In this document: positions 14,414 to 16,904 of the stretch, in pieces
Layout: each line of letters starts with the position of its first letter
Position numbering within the stretch: the first letter of the stretch is position 1
Source: UPXZ01 sp964345395
GTDB lineage: Bacteria; Bacteroidota; Bacteroidia; Bacteroidales; Paludibacteraceae
Length of the DNA: 16,904 bases
Direction: 5' to 3'
Assembly: GCA_964345395.1 (NCBI GenBank)
Contig: CAYFRA010000036.1
Span: forward strand, 1-16,904
Made by a program: the position numbers and the translations under genes
Notes under the pieces: model-generated
Told to the model about the DNA's origin: nothing
What the model saw: only the letters and a program-made list of their open reading frames with translations
The model's database searches: none

Positions 14414-15242
14414 TTTCTATTGTCTCTTTTAGGCGAAAATCGTCAATCATTTTCATTGTTTCTATTGCCATAATTCGATAAAATTGAGCCACATCGGGCA
14501 AATGCTTATCCAATACAGTTAGATGACTTGCCACTGTTTGAGCATCGGCACGCTTTATAGGTCCCGTAAGTGCATCTTTAGGATTTTGTGTTGCTAAGTT
14601 TTCTAAAGCACTTTTTAAAAGTACATTTACCGCAGCACGCAAATCTTCATCATCAATTTTTGCCAAAGCAAATGATTGATTTGCCAAATGGCTCAATGTT
14701 ACCAAATAATTGGATACAATTACAGCACCCGTGTGGTAGGCTATTTTATCTGTCCTATCTATATTTACAAATTTGATACCAATCTTGTTGAAAAGAGCCG
14801 AGACAAACTTCACGCCACCTTCATCTCCTTCAATAAAAAAATAGCACTTGGGAAGAATTTGTAAAGCTATTTCTTCCGAACTGAAAGCCAAAAGCGGATG
14901 AGCAGAGCAAATGTTGTGACCTTTTATATTTAATGAATCGAATAGCTCCGAGTTCAGTAATCCGCTGGTGTGTACAAATGTTTTTGTAGCATTTAGCTCC
15001 AACTCTTCAATCTCTTCTACAACTGTAGCGATGGCGTCATCATTGGTAGTGATCCAGATCATTGAACAAGCATTGAGCAAATTATCAAGCGTTTCAAACA
15101 CCTCTGTTTGGGTCAAGTTTGCAGCATTTTCTGCACTCAATCTTGTTCGGCTATAATAGCCCATTACTTCCAAACCTAAGCTTTTGAAATAGAGTCCTAA
15201 GGATCTACCCACTTTGCCTGCACCAACAAATCCTATTTTCAC
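14406..15242 (-). CDS. panG: Rossmann/DUF2520 protein, probable PanG-type ketopantoate reductase
   Basis: A 278-residue NAD(P)-binding protein starting at GTG 15242. The N terminus, IGFVGAGKVGRSLG, is a GxGxxG Rossmann loop, followed by YYSRT, compatible with NADP binding. The C-terminal half matches the DUF2520 type: SAHPLLAF, YFFIEGDE, a conserved Lys-Tyr-His stretch KIAYHTGAVIVSNYLVTL, then ALTGPIKRADAQTV. From memory, the ketopantoate reductase PanG of Francisella, with relatives in Enterococcus and Clostridium, belongs to this group and replaces PanE. Here it overlaps panB by 8 nt and sits where a pathway needs ketopantoate reductase, while no PanE-like gene is present. Typical Bacteroidales DUF2520 proteins, as I recall them, have a different central region and different neighbours. 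The biochemical assignment is inference; Rossmann plus DUF2520 is well supported. Confidence 0.78.
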   Translation of the reverse strand: MKIGFVGAGKVGRSLGLYFKSLGLEVMGYYSRTRLSAENAANLTQTEVFETLDNLLNACSMIWITTNDDAIATVVEEIEELELNATKTFVHTSGLLNSELFDSLNIKGHNICSAHPLLAFSSEEIALQILPKCYFFIEGDEGGVKFVSALFNKIGIKFVNIDRTDKIAYHTGAVIVSNYLVTLSHLANQSFALAKIDDEDLRAAVNVLLKSALENLATQNPKDALTGPIKRADAQTVASHLTVLDKHLPDVAQFYRIMAIETMKMIDDFRLKETIENE

Positions 15243-15268
15243 AATCTTATATCTTTTATATTACCCTA

Positions 15269-16834
15269 TTAATCTATCTCTAAATCTAATTTTGTCCGTA
15301 AAGTGTCGATTAAAGGATTCTCTTCTATCATTTTTCTTAAAAGTTCTTGCGGTGTCAATCGAGCCTTTATCTCATCCTCTGGCAAAAGTTCAACCTCTAA
15401 TTTCAACTCATTATTAATGAGTTCGCTTCTCAAAAACGAGATAATATTCATAGCCAAAATCTCTTTTTGTTGAAAGACATTATCAACTTTCACAAGCACT
15501 ACATTGTCCTCCATTAGCTTAGGCAGGTGATTTCTCAATAGTGCCTCAGCACCTATATCGCGGTTGTGGGTTTTACTATATTCCAACCATTTTTTCTCTA
15601 ATTGCTCTTGCGTAACTACTTCAACAGTCTGAATAGACTCAACTTGTTGCACCTCTTCTTGTTGCTCTCTCTTTAGATTAGATGTGTTGATAGAGATTGA
15701 AGCAGGCCTAACACGNNNNNNNNNNNNNNNNNNNNNNNNNNNNNNNNNNNNNNNNNNNNNNNNNNNNNNNNNNNNNNNNNNNNNNNNNNNNNNNNNNNNN
15801 NNNNNNNNNNNNNNNAAATCGCACTCATTACTGATAGATAGTGCTTGAAATAGAAAATCTGCTGTACAATGTGCAGCTTGCTCTTTATACCGATTAGCAA
15901 TATCGCTACCCACTTCTAAAAGTTGAATAGTTGCTGGATCTTTGCTCACCAACAAATCGCGCAGATAACTACTCAAACCCGTAATAAAGTGTTGCCCATC
16001 AAAACCTCTATTCAGTATTTCATTAAATACAAGTAAAGACTCTACAACATCACCCGCTAAAAATGCATTCGTGATGCGAAAGTAGTATTCATAATCTAAT
16101 ACATTGAGATTGTCAATCACATGTTGATAAGTGATTTGACTACCGCTAAAGCTGACCAATTGGTCGAAAATAGAGAGGGCATCACGCATAGCACCATCGC
16201 TCTTTTGAGCAATGATATTGAGTGCACTCTCTTCGATCGTTACTTTCTCTTGCTCTGCAACATATTTCAAATGTTTTTCAATATCTTGAATGGTAATGCG
16301 ATTGAAATCATATATCTGACAACGCGAAAGTATCGTTGGGATAATTTTATGTTTCTCGGTAGTAGCAAGAATAAAAATAGCGTGCTTGGGTGGCTCTTCC
16401 AAAGTTTTTAGAAAAGCATTGAAAGCACCAGCTGTAAGCATATGCACCTCATCAATGATATAGACGCTATATTTGCCAATTTGCGGTGGTATTCTCACCT
16501 GATCAGTCAGTGAGCGAATATCATCAACACCATTGTTGGAGGCGGCATCCAATTCGTGGATGCTGTATGAACGTTGCTCATTGAAAGAGACACAAGACTC
16601 ACACTCGTTGCACGCTTCACCTTCAGCTGTTCGATTTTCACAATTGATGGTTTTCGCAAAAATACGAGCACATGTTGTTTTACCCACACCACGAGGACCA
16701 CAGAAAAGATAAGCGTGAGCCAACTTATTGCTATTTATAGCGTTTTTAAGGGTAGCCGTTAGTGAATCTTGCCCAACTACCGAACGAAAAGTAGTAGGAC
16801 GATATTTGAGTGCCGATACAACAAAAGATGCCAT
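15269..16834 (-). CDS. dnaX: DNA polymerase III subunit gamma/tau
   Basis: DnaX is the AAA+ subunit of the clamp loader that places the beta clamp on primed DNA. The N-terminal domain is clear: YRPTTFRSVVGQ at 11-22, Walker A GPRGVGKTT at 46-54, four zinc-binding Cys (65, 75, 78, 81), the DELDAASNNGVDDIR-like stretch HELDAASNN at 93-101, Walker B YIIDEVHML at 125-133, sensor-1 ATTEKHKIIPTILS, and the arginine-finger SRC at 170-172. After residue 339 comes the 100-N gap, then a Gln/Glu-rich linker and a C-terminal domain ending TKLDLEID. Start ATG at 16834, with a good promoter just upstream. It is the first gene of the operon; the PanG-like gene starts 26 nt after its stop. The gap hides part of domain III, so full length is unknown. 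Confidence 0.95.
   Translation of the reverse strand: MASFVVSALKYRPTTFRSVVGQDSLTATLKNAINSNKLAHAYLFCGPRGVGKTTCARIFAKTINCENRTAEGEACNECESCVSFNEQRSYSIHELDAASNNGVDDIRSLTDQVRIPPQIGKYSVYIIDEVHMLTAGAFNAFLKTLEEPPKHAIFILATTEKHKIIPTILSRCQIYDFNRITIQDIEKHLKYVAEQEKVTIEESALNIIAQKSDGAMRDALSIFDQLVSFSGSQITYQHVIDNLNVLDYEYYFRITNAFLAGDVVESLLVFNEILNRGFDGQHFITGLSSYLRDLLVSKDPATIQLLEVGSDIANRYKEQAAHCTADFLFQALSISNECDXXXXXXXXXXXXXXXXXXXXXXXXXXXXXXXXXXRVRPASISINTSNLKREQQEEVQQVESIQTVEVVTQEQLEKKWLEYSKTHNRDIGAEALLRNHLPKLMEDNVVLVKVDNVFQQKEILAMNIISFLRSELINNELKLEVELLPEDEIKARLTPQELLRKMIEENPLIDTLRTKLDLEID
15716..15815. other. Assembly gap (100 N) inside dnaX
   Basis: Exactly 100 undetermined bases follow the SISNECD segment of DnaX. 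The same length as the gap in feoB points to a fixed placeholder rather than measured missing sequence. The reading frames of both flanks agree across it. Confidence 0.98.
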
Positions 16835-16866
16835 TTTGAATTGCTTTTAAAAGTAATACAAGATTG

Positions 16867-16897
16867 CAAAAATACTGTTTTTTTGTGGGAAATACAA
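16867..16897 (-). promoter_or_regulatory. Candidate promoter of the dnaX-pan-coa-ispE operon
   Basis: On the minus strand a TTG (16897-16895) is followed after 20 bp by TATTTTTG (16874-16867), matching the Bacteroidota pattern TTTG-N19/20-TAnnTTTG. Transcription would start near 16860, about 26 bp before the dnaX ATG. It is the only good promoter I found for the eight-gene run. Confidence 0.55.
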
Positions 16898-16904
16898 TTG
16901 TTTT

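Overview
The window looks like a draft-assembly contig from an AT-rich member of the Bacteroidales (phylum Bacteroidota). The evidence is a fused FeoA-FeoB iron transporter, a short (655 aa) GyrB, a DUF4834-type small membrane protein, a Bacteroidales-type DnaX, the lack of clear Shine-Dalgarno sequences, and several TAnnTTTG promoter -7 boxes in gene-less gaps. I cannot name a genus. Two runs of exactly 100 N (3680-3779 in feoB, 15716-15815 in dnaX) mark scaffolding gaps.

Layout, left to right. (1) 16-1196, minus strand: metF (methylenetetrahydrofolate reductase) followed by a small DUF4834-like membrane protein. (2) 1388-1855, plus strand: argR, which has no ordinary start codon in front of its first helix. 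A perfect 15-bp bidirectional terminator separates it from the convergent feoAB. (3) 1964-4288, minus strand: feoAB, interrupted by a gap. (4) A 319-bp divergent control region, then gyrB on the plus strand, ended by a strong terminator. (5) 6715-9622, plus strand: a tight three-gene group of a LOG-family protein, a cytoplasmic GH16-like protein whose catalytic acidic residues are gone, and a Stealth-type sugar-phosphate transferase. (6) 9677-10099, minus strand: a DoxX-family membrane protein. (7) 10232-16834, minus strand: an eight-gene operon, dnaX - panG-like - panB - panC - panD - coaB - coaC - ispE, with overlaps or gaps of at most about 30 nt.

The most notable block is the last one. 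It carries the whole route from ketoisovalerate and aspartate to 4'-phosphopantetheine except pantothenate kinase. The enzymes are not the usual Bacteroidales versions. The ketopantoate reductase slot is filled by a Rossmann/DUF2520 protein resembling PanG rather than PanE. CoaB and CoaC are separate proteins of the streptococcal/enterococcal type instead of one bifunctional CoaBC. Together these suggest that a Firmicutes-like coenzyme A cassette sits between dnaX and ispE. The second notable block is the pseudo-GH16/Stealth pair: a probable catalytically dead glycan-binding protein without a signal peptide, immediately upstream of a cytoplasmic glycan phosphotransferase. Most other genes are ordinary housekeeping genes. 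I see no tRNA, rRNA, CRISPR array, insertion sequence or prophage gene.
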